From Achromobacter spanius (GTDB taxonomy: Bacteria; Pseudomonadota; Gammaproteobacteria; Burkholderiales; Burkholderiaceae_B): a stretch of 64,000 nt of DNA. The notes under the pieces are model-generated. The model did no database searches and was not told where the DNA came from. It worked only from the letters and a program-made list of their open reading frames with translations. Each line of letters opens with the position of its first letter. The stretch's first letter is position 1. The translations under genes and the position numbers were made by a program. Shown here one piece after another: positions 34,809 to 43,359 of the stretch. The stretch lies in assembly GCF_029637605.1 (NCBI RefSeq), contig NZ_CP121261.1, positions 3,844,001-3,908,000 on the forward strand. Reading direction: 5' to 3'.

Positions 34809-35750
34809 CTATCCGGCGGCGTCCGGCGCCGGATGCAGGGTAAGCCGCGGTCCCGCCTTCAGAATCTGGCTGGGGATGTCGTGCCCAACCAGCGCGGGCA
34901 AGGTCGCCGCGATACCCAGGATGCGTGTCAGGTCCACGCCGGTGTCGTAGCCCATCAATGCCAGCATGTGCACCAGTTCTTCCGTGCAGACATTGCCGCT
35001 GGCGCCAGGCGCGTAGGGGCAGCCCCCAAGCCCGCCCAGCGATGCGTCGAAGCGGTCGATCCCCGCCTCCAGCGCCGCCACGGTATTGGCCAACGCCATG
35101 CCGCGCGTGTTGTGAAAATGCAGGGTTGTGGTCAGATCGGGAAACAGCCTGCGGACATCGCGGCTGATCTTGCCTACCTGCGTGGGGTACGCCATCCCAG
35201 TTGTGTCGCACAGGGTCACGCCGTCCACGCCCAAGGCGGCAAAGCGGCCCACAAGTTCCAGCACGTCGAAGGCGCTGATGTCGCCTTCCATCGGGCAACC
35301 GAACACTGTGGACAGCGACACATTGACCTCAACCTGACTGCCACGCACCGCATTCACCACATCGCTCAATTGCTCGAACGACTGTTCGCGCGACATGCGC
35401 AGATTGGCCCGGTTGTGCGTTTCGCTGACCGACATCACCAGGTTGATCTCGTCCACGTTGCACTCCAGCGCCCGTTGCGCCCCGCGTACGTTGGGCACCA
35501 GCACCGTGTAGACCACGTCCGGATTGCGCACGATCTGGTGCATCACCGCTTCGGCATCGCGCAGCGCCGGAATTGCCTTGGGAGACGTGAACGAGGTGGC
35601 CTCGATCTTGGCAAAGCCGCTTTGCGACAGCGCGTTGATAAAGTCGATCTTGTCCTGCGTTTCAATGAACTGCTTTTCGTTCTGGAAGCCGTCACGGGGC
35701 GCAACTTCCTGGATGTACAGCTTCTTGCGGCTTGCGTCCGGTTCGTTCAT
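34809..35750 (-). CDS. Hydroxymethylglutaryl-CoA lyase-like protein
   Basis: Metal-dependent TIM-barrel aldolase of 313 residues of the HMG-CoA lyase family. EVAPRDGFQNE holds the catalytic Arg and metal Asp, HFHNTRGMALAN the metal histidines, and GGLGGCPYAPGASGNVCTEEL the family signature with the catalytic Cys. In the family HMG-CoA is split to acetoacetate and acetyl-CoA; relatives cleave other 3-hydroxy-acyl-CoAs. ATG at 35750 with AAAGGAACC upstream. It follows a CaiB-type CoA transferase by 11 bases, which would supply its thioester. Confidence 0.87.
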   Translation of the reverse strand: MNEPDASRKKLYIQEVAPRDGFQNEKQFIETQDKIDFINALSQSGFAKIEATSFTSPKAIPALRDAEAVMHQIVRNPDVVYTVLVPNVRGAQRALECNVDEINLVMSVSETHNRANLRMSREQSFEQLSDVVNAVRGSQVEVNVSLSTVFGCPMEGDISAFDVLELVGRFAALGVDGVTLCDTTGMAYPTQVGKISRDVRRLFPDLTTTLHFHNTRGMALANTVAALEAGIDRFDASLGGLGGCPYAPGASGNVCTEELVHMLALMGYDTGVDLTRILGIAATLPALVGHDIPSQILKAGPRLTLHPAPDAAG

Positions 35751-35761
35751 GTCGGTTCCTT

Positions 35762-36952
35762 TCAAATGATGCCGCGCTTGCGCCAGTCGGCCCGCTTGGC
35801 GTCGTCCACCCCCAGCCCGGCCAACACGGCGTCCGTATCCTGTCCGAGCGCTGGCGCGGCGCCGCGCACCTCACCTGGCGTTTCAGACAGCTTGGGCACA
35901 ATGCCCGGCAGCTTGATCGGCGTGCCGTCAGACAGCACGTCGTCCAGGATCATGCCGCGCGCCAGGTAATGCGGGTCGGTTGCGATATCGGCTACGTCGT
36001 ATATCTTGCCGGCGGGAACCTGTCCTTCGTTCAGGCGTTCCAGCACGACGTCCAGCGGATGCTGCCCGGTCCATTGCGAAATGGCCTCGTCCAGCATCAC
36101 CACATGCCTCACGCGGCCCGCGTTATTTGCCAGGTCGGGCGAGGCCGCCAGGTCGGCGCGGCCGATCACGCCCATCAGGCGCTTGAAGATGCTGTCGCCA
36201 TTGCCCGCGATCAGCACGTACTTGTTGTCCTGGCAACGGTAGGCGTTGCTGGGCGCGATGCCTGGCAGGCTGCTGCCGGCCGCTTGGCGGACTTCACCAA
36301 ACACCGCATATTCCGGCAGCAGGCTTTCCATCATGTTGAAGACGGACTCGTACAGCGCCACGTCGATCATCTGACCCTGGCCATTCTGATCACGCGCCCG
36401 CAAGGCCAGCAGGATACCGATGACACCGTGCAACGCGGACAGCGAATCGCCAATGGAAATGCCCACGCGCACCGGCGTGCGGTCCGGCTCGCCGCTCAGA
36501 TGGCGCAGGCCCCCCATGGCCTCGCCAATGGCGCCAAAGCCGGGCAGGTCACGGTACGGCCCCGTCTGGCCGTAGCCCGACACGCGCAGCATCACCAGGC
36601 GCGGATTGATCGCGCGCAAATCTTCCCAGCCCAGCCCCCAGTTCTCCATCGTGCCCGGCTTGAAATTCTCGACCACAACATCGATATCCTTGACCAGTGC
36701 GCGGATCAGGTCCTGTGCCTCGGGCTGGCGCAAGTCCAGGCTGACCGACTTCTTGTTGCGCGACTGCACCTGCCACCAGACCGACGTGCCGTCGTGGATC
36801 AGGCGCCAGTTGCGTAAGGGGTCGCCCTTGCCGGGTGGCTCGATCTTGATCACCTCGGCACCGAACTCGCCCAGCATCTTGGCGGCGAACGGCCCGGCGA
36901 TCAACTGGCCCAACTCCAGTACGCGGATCCCGCTCAAAGGTTTGGATGACAT
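35762..36952 (-). CDS. CaiB/BaiF family CoA transferase
   Basis: Family III CoA transferase of 396 residues. PLSGIRVLELGQLIAGPFAAKMLGEFGAEVIKIEPPGKGDPLR is the family N-terminus, SVSLDLRQPEAQ and VVVENFKPGTMENWGLGWEDL follow, and D169 in GISIGDSLSAL aligns with the catalytic aspartate. It moves CoA between carboxylic acids, here probably giving the substrate of the lyase. The human enzyme for succinyl-CoA and glutarate/HMG is of the same family. ATG at 36952, 10 bases after livF. Confidence 0.88.
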   Translation of the reverse strand: MSSKPLSGIRVLELGQLIAGPFAAKMLGEFGAEVIKIEPPGKGDPLRNWRLIHDGTSVWWQVQSRNKKSVSLDLRQPEAQDLIRALVKDIDVVVENFKPGTMENWGLGWEDLRAINPRLVMLRVSGYGQTGPYRDLPGFGAIGEAMGGLRHLSGEPDRTPVRVGISIGDSLSALHGVIGILLALRARDQNGQGQMIDVALYESVFNMMESLLPEYAVFGEVRQAAGSSLPGIAPSNAYRCQDNKYVLIAGNGDSIFKRLMGVIGRADLAASPDLANNAGRVRHVVMLDEAISQWTGQHPLDVVLERLNEGQVPAGKIYDVADIATDPHYLARGMILDDVLSDGTPIKLPGIVPKLSETPGEVRGAAPALGQDTDAVLAGLGVDDAKRADWRKRGII

Positions 36953-36962
36953 GATTGCCTCG

Positions 36963-37685
36963 TCAGTTCTTGTGTTTACCCAAATAGGCTTCGCGCACAC
37001 GCTCGCTCGCCAACAACTCCTGGCCGGTGCCTTCCATCACGATAGACCCCACTTCCAGCACATACGCGCGGTCCGAAATGGATAGCGCCTGGTTCGCCAT
37101 CTGCTCGACCAGCAAGATCGTCATGCCGCGTTCCTTCAGCGACTTGATGATCTTGAAGATCTCGGACACGATCAGCGGCGCCAGCCCCAACGACGGTTCA
37201 TCCAGCATCAGAATGCGCGGCTTGCTCATCAGCGCGCGGCAAATGGCCAGCATCTGCTGCTCGCCGCCCGACAAGGTGCCCGCATACTGATCCCGTCGCT
37301 CTTTCAGGCGCGGAAACATCGCAAAGCAACCTTCAATTTCGGCCTCCAGGTCGGCCGGTGATTCACGGCGCAGAAAGGCGCCCAGCATCAGGTTGTCGAA
37401 CACCGTCTGGTCAGGGAACACCTGTCGTCCTTCCGGCACGTGGGCAATACCCAGCCCCACGCGCTTGTGCGCGCTGACGCCGCCCAGGTCCTGCCCAGCG
37501 AACGCGATGGACCCCGTTGATTTCTCAATGCCGGACAGCGCGCGCATCATCGTGCTCTTGCCCGCGCCGTTGCCACCGATGATGGTCACGATTTCGTTCG
37601 TGTCCACATGCAGTGACACTTGCTTCAACGCATTGACGGCGCCGTAGCTGACCGCCAGGTTCTTGATATCCAGTAATCGGCTCAT
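36963..37685 (-). CDS. livF: Liv-type ABC transporter ATP-binding protein LivF
   Basis: Second ATPase of a branched-chain-amino-acid-type importer, 240 residues. Walker A GGNGAGKST, Q-loop region VPEGRQVFPDQTVFDNLMLGAFLRR (LivF-typical), signature LSGGEQQMLAICRALM, Walker B ILMLDEPSLGLAP. Lies 9 bases after the LivMG fusion gene. Such transporters in catabolic operons often carry aromatic acids or other carboxylates rather than leucine. Confidence 0.93.
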   Translation of the reverse strand: MSRLLDIKNLAVSYGAVNALKQVSLHVDTNEIVTIIGGNGAGKSTMMRALSGIEKSTGSIAFAGQDLGGVSAHKRVGLGIAHVPEGRQVFPDQTVFDNLMLGAFLRRESPADLEAEIEGCFAMFPRLKERRDQYAGTLSGGEQQMLAICRALMSKPRILMLDEPSLGLAPLIVSEIFKIIKSLKERGMTILLVEQMANQALSISDRAYVLEVGSIVMEGTGQELLASERVREAYLGKHKN

Positions 37686-37694
37686 GATGGTCTC

Positions 37695-39461
37695 CTATGC
37701 GGGCGCGCCCAGGTAGGCTTCGATCACTTTCGGATTCTCCTGGATGTGGGTCGGCAGGCCGGAGGCGATCTTCACGCCGTAGTCCAGCACAACGATATGG
37801 TCCGAAATCGCCATGACCAGATCCATGTGATGCTCGATCAGCAGGATGGTCAGGCCCATGTTCTTGAGCTTCACGATGAGGTCGGTCAGCTGCTCCGTTT
37901 CGGCCGGATTCAAGCCAGCGGCGGGTTCGTCCAGCAACAGCAGGTCGGGCATGGCCGCCACCGCGCGGGCAATCTCCAGGCGACGCTGCAAGCCATAGGG
38001 CAGGCTGTTGGCCATGTCATCGGCGTAGCGGTCCAGATCAAAGAATTTCAGGATGGCGTACGCTTCACGACGCATGCGCCGTTCCTCGAGCAGGCTGGCC
38101 GGCAGGCCCAGCAGATTCGCGAGAAAACCGGACTTCTGCACCCGGTAGAAGCCAACCATGACGTTCTCAAGCGCCGACAACCCGTCAAACAACTTCAAGT
38201 TCTGGAACGTGCGCCCAATGCCGGACGCCGCGATCTCGTTGGGAGACAAGCCCACCATTTGCTTGCCCTTGAAGCGAATGCTGCCCGCGTCGGGCGCGAC
38301 CAGGCCCGACAACAGGTTCAGCGTCGTGGTCTTGCCGGCGCCGTTGGGGCCGATCAGCGACACGATCGAACCTTTCGCCAGGGAAAACGACACTTTGTTG
38401 GTCGGAATCACGCCGCCGAATGCTTTGTACAGATCATTCACTTCCAGGAAATCCGGGCCCGCGCTGCGCATGGACTGCCCGCTGGCAAGCGTCGGCGGCC
38501 ATTCGGCGGCAGCCGCGCTGCGTTCCAATGCATCGTGCTGCCCGCGTTGCGGCAGCAAGCGGCGCAGCAGGCCAGCCAAGCCCTCCGGCATGGCATACAG
38601 CGCAAACAGCAAGATCAGGCCGTAGGCAAAGTGCTGCACCTCGGGCCAGCGCGCCAGCATGGCGTCCAACACCGTCAGCACCACCGCGCCCAGGAAAGAG
38701 CCCACCGGCGTGCGTCCCCCGAACAACACCAGCACCAGGAAGAACACCGACAGGTTGAAGTTGACGAAATCCGAGTTGATGTACTGATTCTGCTGCGCCA
38801 CCAACCCACCGGCGATGCCGCAGGTGATGGCGCTGATCGCGAACGCAAGAATCTTGAAACGGTAGACGCTGATGCCCACACTTTCCGCCGCGATCTCGGA
38901 GGTGCGCACGGCGGCAAAGCCGCGGCCGAAGCGCCCGCGCAGCAGCAGCGACGTCATCGCATGCAAGGCCAGGCCCAGAACCACTACCACCACCACCCAC
39001 TGGCGGCTGTCCAGCGTGGCACCGTTGAACGTCAGCGCGCTGATGCCGTAGAAGCCTTCCTGGCCCTTGAACACATCCGTCCATTCCGACACGATCTTTT
39101 CAATCAGCAGCCCGAACGCAATGGTGACCATGGCCAGGCTGGGGCCCTTGACCTTCAGCGCTGGAATGGCGATGGCCACGCCGAACACCGCCGATACGCC
39201 CGCGGCGCACAATAGCGCCAGCCAGGGGTTGACCTGATAGTTCACCGTCAACAGCGCCACGGTATAGGCGCCCACGCCGAACAGGCCCGCATGCCCCAGC
39301 GACTTCTGGCCGGTCTGCCCGACCAGGATGTTGAAGCCCGTGGCGGCAATGTAATAGACCCCGATATTGAACAGGATCAACAGATAGAAATCGTTCAGCC
39401 CCGAATAGGCGAACCCCACGGCAAGCGCCGCGATGACAAGCGGAATAAGCAGTTTTGACAT
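37695..39461 (-). CDS. Fused permease/ATPase LivM-LivG
   Basis: One 588-residue protein joins LivM (about 1-320, nine or so helices, QTGQKSLGHAGLFGVGAYTVALL and FGGRTPVGSFLGAVVLT) to LivG (about 340-588, Walker A GPNGAGKTTTLNLLSG, SLPYGLQRRLEIARAVA signature, LLLLDEPAAGLNP). The LivG signature SYGLQR type is normal for the family. The linker is AAAEWPPTLASGQSMRSAGPD. The fusion has no internal stop or frameshift and occurs in other beta-proteobacteria. It starts 2 bases after livH. Confidence 0.92.
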   Translation of the reverse strand: MSKLLIPLVIAALAVGFAYSGLNDFYLLILFNIGVYYIAATGFNILVGQTGQKSLGHAGLFGVGAYTVALLTVNYQVNPWLALLCAAGVSAVFGVAIAIPALKVKGPSLAMVTIAFGLLIEKIVSEWTDVFKGQEGFYGISALTFNGATLDSRQWVVVVVVLGLALHAMTSLLLRGRFGRGFAAVRTSEIAAESVGISVYRFKILAFAISAITCGIAGGLVAQQNQYINSDFVNFNLSVFFLVLVLFGGRTPVGSFLGAVVLTVLDAMLARWPEVQHFAYGLILLFALYAMPEGLAGLLRRLLPQRGQHDALERSAAAAEWPPTLASGQSMRSAGPDFLEVNDLYKAFGGVIPTNKVSFSLAKGSIVSLIGPNGAGKTTTLNLLSGLVAPDAGSIRFKGKQMVGLSPNEIAASGIGRTFQNLKLFDGLSALENVMVGFYRVQKSGFLANLLGLPASLLEERRMRREAYAILKFFDLDRYADDMANSLPYGLQRRLEIARAVAAMPDLLLLDEPAAGLNPAETEQLTDLIVKLKNMGLTILLIEHHMDLVMAISDHIVVLDYGVKIASGLPTHIQENPKVIEAYLGAPA

Positions 39462-39463
39462 GT

Positions 39464-40378
39464 TCACACCTTCTCCGCATGCACGCGGCCGAGGATGCCC
39501 GCCGGGCGGAAATACAGCACGACGATGATCAGCGCGAACACCGCGATTTCGCGCAGGTTCGAATACCACAGGCCGATCAGCGATTCCAGCAAGCCAATCA
39601 AAAAGCCGCCGAAGATGCAGCCGCGCGGATTCTCAAGCCCGCCCAAAATGGCGGCCGAAAACGCCTTCAATGACAGCAGCGTGCCCACGAACACCGATGC
39701 GGTAGCGATGGGCGCAATCATCACGCCGGCAATGGCGGCCAATGCCGAGCTGATGACGAACACCGCCACAGCTACTGCATTGGCATTGATGCCCATCAGG
39801 CTGGCGGTGGACTTGCTGAACGCCACCGCGCGCACCGCCTTGCCCATCTTGGTCTTGTGCAACGCCCAGTCAAACACAATCATCAACACCAGCGTCGTAC
39901 CGAACACCAGGATCTCTTGAGGGCGCACCCCGGTGCCGAAAATGGTGACGATGCCGTCACCCAGCGGCGAGGCCACCGCGATAGGCGCCGGCCCCCAGAT
40001 CAGCAGTGCCAGGTTCTGAATGATGATGCCAAAGCCAATGGTGCTCATCACCCACGACAGTCCGGCTTCGCCCACGAAGTGCTTGATGGCCGTGATGTAC
40101 AGCACGAATCCCAGCAGGCCCAGTATCAGCATGGCCGCCAGCAGCGCGAACAGGAACGATCCCCAGGTCACGTCCTCCGGGTTGGGAAAGCCGATGAGCT
40201 TGCCCTGTGTGACCAGCAGGATGGCGCTGATGCCGATCAGGCTGGCCAAGGCCAGGAAGGCGCCCTGGCCGAAGTTGAACGTCTTGGTCGTGGTGTAGGT
40301 AATGCTGAACCCGAACGCGACCAGGGCATAGACGCTGCCCATGGCCAATCCACTCAATATGGCTTGTAGTATTTGCAT
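39464..40378 (-). CDS. livH: Liv-type ABC transporter permease LivH
   Basis: Inner-membrane permease of 304 residues with eight or so helices. MQILQAILSGLAMGSVYALVAFGFSITYTTTKTFNFGQGAFLALASL is the LivH N-terminus, and MGINANAVAVAVFVISSALAAIAGVMIAPIA plus FSAAILGGLENPRGCIFGGFLIGLLE the C-terminal blocks. It pairs with the fused LivMG and LivF. 83 bases separate it from the binding protein gene. Confidence 0.93.
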   Translation of the reverse strand: MQILQAILSGLAMGSVYALVAFGFSITYTTTKTFNFGQGAFLALASLIGISAILLVTQGKLIGFPNPEDVTWGSFLFALLAAMLILGLLGFVLYITAIKHFVGEAGLSWVMSTIGFGIIIQNLALLIWGPAPIAVASPLGDGIVTIFGTGVRPQEILVFGTTLVLMIVFDWALHKTKMGKAVRAVAFSKSTASLMGINANAVAVAVFVISSALAAIAGVMIAPIATASVFVGTLLSLKAFSAAILGGLENPRGCIFGGFLIGLLESLIGLWYSNLREIAVFALIIVVLYFRPAGILGRVHAEKV

Positions 40379-40461
40379 GCTGAAGGCCCCCCTTTTGACG
40401 ACTCCCGCGCAAGGCCTGCGTCGCGCGGGAGAGATCCTTGATGTCCGGCTGATCGACTTAC

Positions 40462-41664
40462 TTACCGCTTCAGGTCTTCCGGTTTGATGGCGCGCGTGAT
40501 CTCGTCGTCCACCGTCACCACCTTGCCATCGATCCAGCGCACCAGGCGGAAGTCATTCACCGACAGCGCTTCGTGGTTGCTGGCCGAAAACGGATGCTGA
40601 TAGGTCTTGATCACGCCAGGCGCCTGCGCCAATTGCTCCAGCGCGGCTTGCACTGCCGGCCCGTCGGTGGACTTGGCCTGCTCCATGGCGGCGGCGATCA
40701 GCTTGACCGAGTCATAGGCCTGCGCGGCCATCACGTACGTCGGCACGCGCCCGCCGCGCTTCATCAGCGTGTCGTACAGCGCCTTCGATTGCGCCGACGA
40801 ATCCTCGGTGATCGATGCGGTAAAGATCATCTTGCCCGCCAGTTCCGCGCCGGCAATGCGCAGGAACGGCGAGCTCAGGTTGGCCCAGGAGGCCAATGTG
40901 GTCGGGAAGTAGTTGATCTTCTCCAGGCTACGCATGACGTGCGCGTTGGAGTCCGCCAGCGCGTAGACGATCAGAGTGTCCGCGCCCGACGCCTTGATCT
41001 TGTTCAACTGCGAGCTCATGTCCGTGTCTTTCGGGCCGAATTTCTCGTTGGCGACCGGCGTGATCTGGTGCAACGCGAGGATCTCGATCGCGTCCTTCGC
41101 ACCCTGCTGGCCGTAGCCGGTGGTGTCGGCAATGATCGCCACTTTGCCCGACTTGCTGGCGCGGGCGGCATAGGCCGCCAGCAGCGCGATCTGATCGCGG
41201 TCGCGCATGGACACGCGGAACACATAGTTCGGCGGTGTCTTGGCGTAGCGGCCGGTGATGTCGGTGGCCGTGGCCACCGGCGAGATCGTCGGAATCTTCT
41301 TCTGCTGCACGAGGTGCAACCACGCCAGCATGTTGCCGGAGTTCACGCCGCCCAACATCGCGTTGACCTTGACGTTGTCGACAAGTTCATTGGTATTCTG
41401 GATGGCCTTGGGCGGTGCGCCCACGTCATCGCGTTCGACGATGACGACTTTCTTGCCCAGCACGCCGCCCGCCGCGTTCAGGTCGTCGGCCGCCTGGCGC
41501 GCGCCGGCCAGCGCCGAAATGCCGAAGTCGGCCGAGCCAGTGGCCGACATGTCGCTGTTGAAGCCGATCTTGATGTCATCGGCCTGCGCCGCGGCGCTGA
41601 CGCCTATCAGTGCCGCCGACAGCAGCAGCGCTTTCATGGTCTTGGGGAAATGCTTGGTATACAC
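40462..41664 (-). CDS. Liv-type ABC substrate-binding protein, paralog 1
   Basis: Periplasmic type-1 binding protein of 400 residues. Start is GTG at 41664 with TAGGAGACAAC upstream; the Met ten residues on lacks a ribosome site. Signal peptide ends SAAAQA, mature DDIKIGFNSDMSATGSADFG. Blocks SRMLGGVNSGN-like MLGGVNSGNMLAWLH and DTTGYGQQGAKDA are conserved. Roughly three quarters of residues agree with the second copy at 45932-47128. It directly follows the GMC oxidoreductase gene and precedes the transporter genes. Confidence 0.92.
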   Translation of the reverse strand: MYTKHFPKTMKALLLSAALIGVSAAAQADDIKIGFNSDMSATGSADFGISALAGARQAADDLNAAGGVLGKKVVIVERDDVGAPPKAIQNTNELVDNVKVNAMLGGVNSGNMLAWLHLVQQKKIPTISPVATATDITGRYAKTPPNYVFRVSMRDRDQIALLAAYAARASKSGKVAIIADTTGYGQQGAKDAIEILALHQITPVANEKFGPKDTDMSSQLNKIKASGADTLIVYALADSNAHVMRSLEKINYFPTTLASWANLSSPFLRIAGAELAGKMIFTASITEDSSAQSKALYDTLMKRGGRVPTYVMAAQAYDSVKLIAAAMEQAKSTDGPAVQAALEQLAQAPGVIKTYQHPFSASNHEALSVNDFRLVRWIDGKVVTVDDEITRAIKPEDLKR

Positions 41665-41705
41665 GTTGTCTCCTAGGGATCACTCGGGTGATCACGATGG
41701 CTTAT

Positions 41706-43340
41706 TCAGGCGTTCTTGATCAGGTCGGCCGCCTTGTTGCCGATCATCATGGTGGCGGCGCAGATGTTCGCCGACGGCATGCAAGGCATGACCGATGAGT
41801 CGATCACACGCAGGTTCTGCACCCCATGCACGCGCAACTGCGCATCCACGACGGCGTAGGGGTCGCCGGCCGGCCCCATGCGGGCCGTGCCGTTGACGTG
41901 ATAGGACGACACGCCGAAACGGCGCGCAAAATCCAGCAACTCGGAATCGGATTCGCAGAGCGGCCCGGGCAACGCCTCACCATCCGAAAATGGCGCCAGC
42001 GCTTGCGATTGCAGCAGCCGGCGCGCCAGTCGGATACCGCGCACCAGCGTGACCTGGTCACGCTCGTCTTGCAGGTAGTTGGCCAGGATGAGCGGGTCCT
42101 GCAAGGGGTCGGCCGAACGGATGCGTACTTGCCCACGGCTGTCTGGGCGGTGCTGCCACACGCCCGTCGTCATGCCCGGAAAATCATCCAGCACGCCGAC
42201 ATAGCCTTCCTTGTAGCTGGCCGGGGTGAACACGCCCTGCAGATCAGGCGCAGTGAGTTCGGGCGTGGACTTCCAGAAGTAGTGCAGCAGCGACGGACTC
42301 AGCGCCATGATGCTGGGCCGCTTCATCATCCAGCGGCTGATCTGGCCGGCCAGGCTAAAGCCCTTCACCAGCTCGTTCATGGTCTTGCTGTTCTTGACGC
42401 GCGCCACGATGCGCACCGAATAGTGATCGCTCAGGTTCTCGCCCACGCCGGGCAAGTCGCGCACCACCGCAATACCATGCTGACGCAGCAGGTCAGCCGG
42501 CCCCAAGCCGGATAGCTGCAGCAGCTTGGGCGTGTTGATGGCGCCGCAGGCCACGATGACTTCGCGGCCTGCGCGCACGGCGCGCACACGCTTGGGATGC
42601 GCCGGGTGGCAATACGCCACCCCCACCGCCCGCGTGCCCTCGAACAGCACGCGCGTGGCTTGCGCATAGGTACGCACGTCCAGATTCTTGCGCGCCATGG
42701 CGGGCTTCAAGAAACACTTCGCGGTGCTCATGCGCCAGCCGTTGCTGATGGTGCGCTGGAAGTAGCCCACGCCCGCCTGGTCCGCGCCGTTGTAATCGGG
42801 GTTGCGGGGCAGGCCCTGCTCCACCGCACCCGCGATGAACGCCTCGCAAAGCGGATGGATCCAGTCTATGTCGGTCACGGGCAACTCGCCCTGGCGGCCG
42901 CGGAAGCGGTCGTCGCCGCCCTCGCGGCGTTCCATGGACTTGAAGTAGGGCAACACGTCCGCATACGACCATCCCGGGTTGCCCAGGCTGGCCCAATGAT
43001 CGAAATCCGCGGCTTGTCCGCGGTTGTAGACCAGCCCGTTGATGGAGGTCGAGCCACCCAGCGTGCGGCCTTGCGGGATCGGCACGCGCCGCCCATGGGT
43101 CTGCGTGCTGGCCTCGCTGGAAAACTGCCAGGCGTACTTCTTGTTGAAAACCGCCTTGATGAAGCCGGCCGGAATATGCAGGAAGGGGCTGTTGTCCGGC
43201 GGTCCCGCCTCCAGCACGCATACCGTTGCGCCATCGGCGGACAGACGGTTGGCCAGGATGGAACCGGCCGCGCCGGAGCCGACGATCACGTAGTCGAACG
43301 TGTCGGCATCCTGCAGGGATGCTTGCTGTGCTTGGCTCAT
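41706..43340 (-). CDS. GMC family FAD-dependent alcohol dehydrogenase/oxidase
   Basis: Choline-dehydrogenase-like flavoprotein of 544 residues, oxidising an alcohol to an aldehyde. FAD loop VIVGSGAAGSILANRLS (GSGAAG at 21-26), GRTLGGSTSINGLVYNRG is GMC signature 1, INTPKLLQLSGLGP signature 2, and the catalytic His lies in SSYHVNGTARMG. The last motif reads PSANICAATMMIGNKAADLI, where many members have N-T-N-A-P-T, so the second active-site residue differs. Start at 43340; the aldehyde dehydrogenase gene ends 19 bases upstream, so the pair would oxidise alcohol to acid. Confidence 0.88.
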   Translation of the reverse strand: MSQAQQASLQDADTFDYVIVGSGAAGSILANRLSADGATVCVLEAGPPDNSPFLHIPAGFIKAVFNKKYAWQFSSEASTQTHGRRVPIPQGRTLGGSTSINGLVYNRGQAADFDHWASLGNPGWSYADVLPYFKSMERREGGDDRFRGRQGELPVTDIDWIHPLCEAFIAGAVEQGLPRNPDYNGADQAGVGYFQRTISNGWRMSTAKCFLKPAMARKNLDVRTYAQATRVLFEGTRAVGVAYCHPAHPKRVRAVRAGREVIVACGAINTPKLLQLSGLGPADLLRQHGIAVVRDLPGVGENLSDHYSVRIVARVKNSKTMNELVKGFSLAGQISRWMMKRPSIMALSPSLLHYFWKSTPELTAPDLQGVFTPASYKEGYVGVLDDFPGMTTGVWQHRPDSRGQVRIRSADPLQDPLILANYLQDERDQVTLVRGIRLARRLLQSQALAPFSDGEALPGPLCESDSELLDFARRFGVSSYHVNGTARMGPAGDPYAVVDAQLRVHGVQNLRVIDSSVMPCMPSANICAATMMIGNKAADLIKNA

Positions 43341-43359
43341 ATCAGGAATCCGGAAAGGG

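Noticed and set aside
37695..39461. LivM-LivG fusion considered as a sequencing error joining two genes
   Set aside because: The frame is continuous through a normal linker and the same fusion is known in other beta-proteobacteria.
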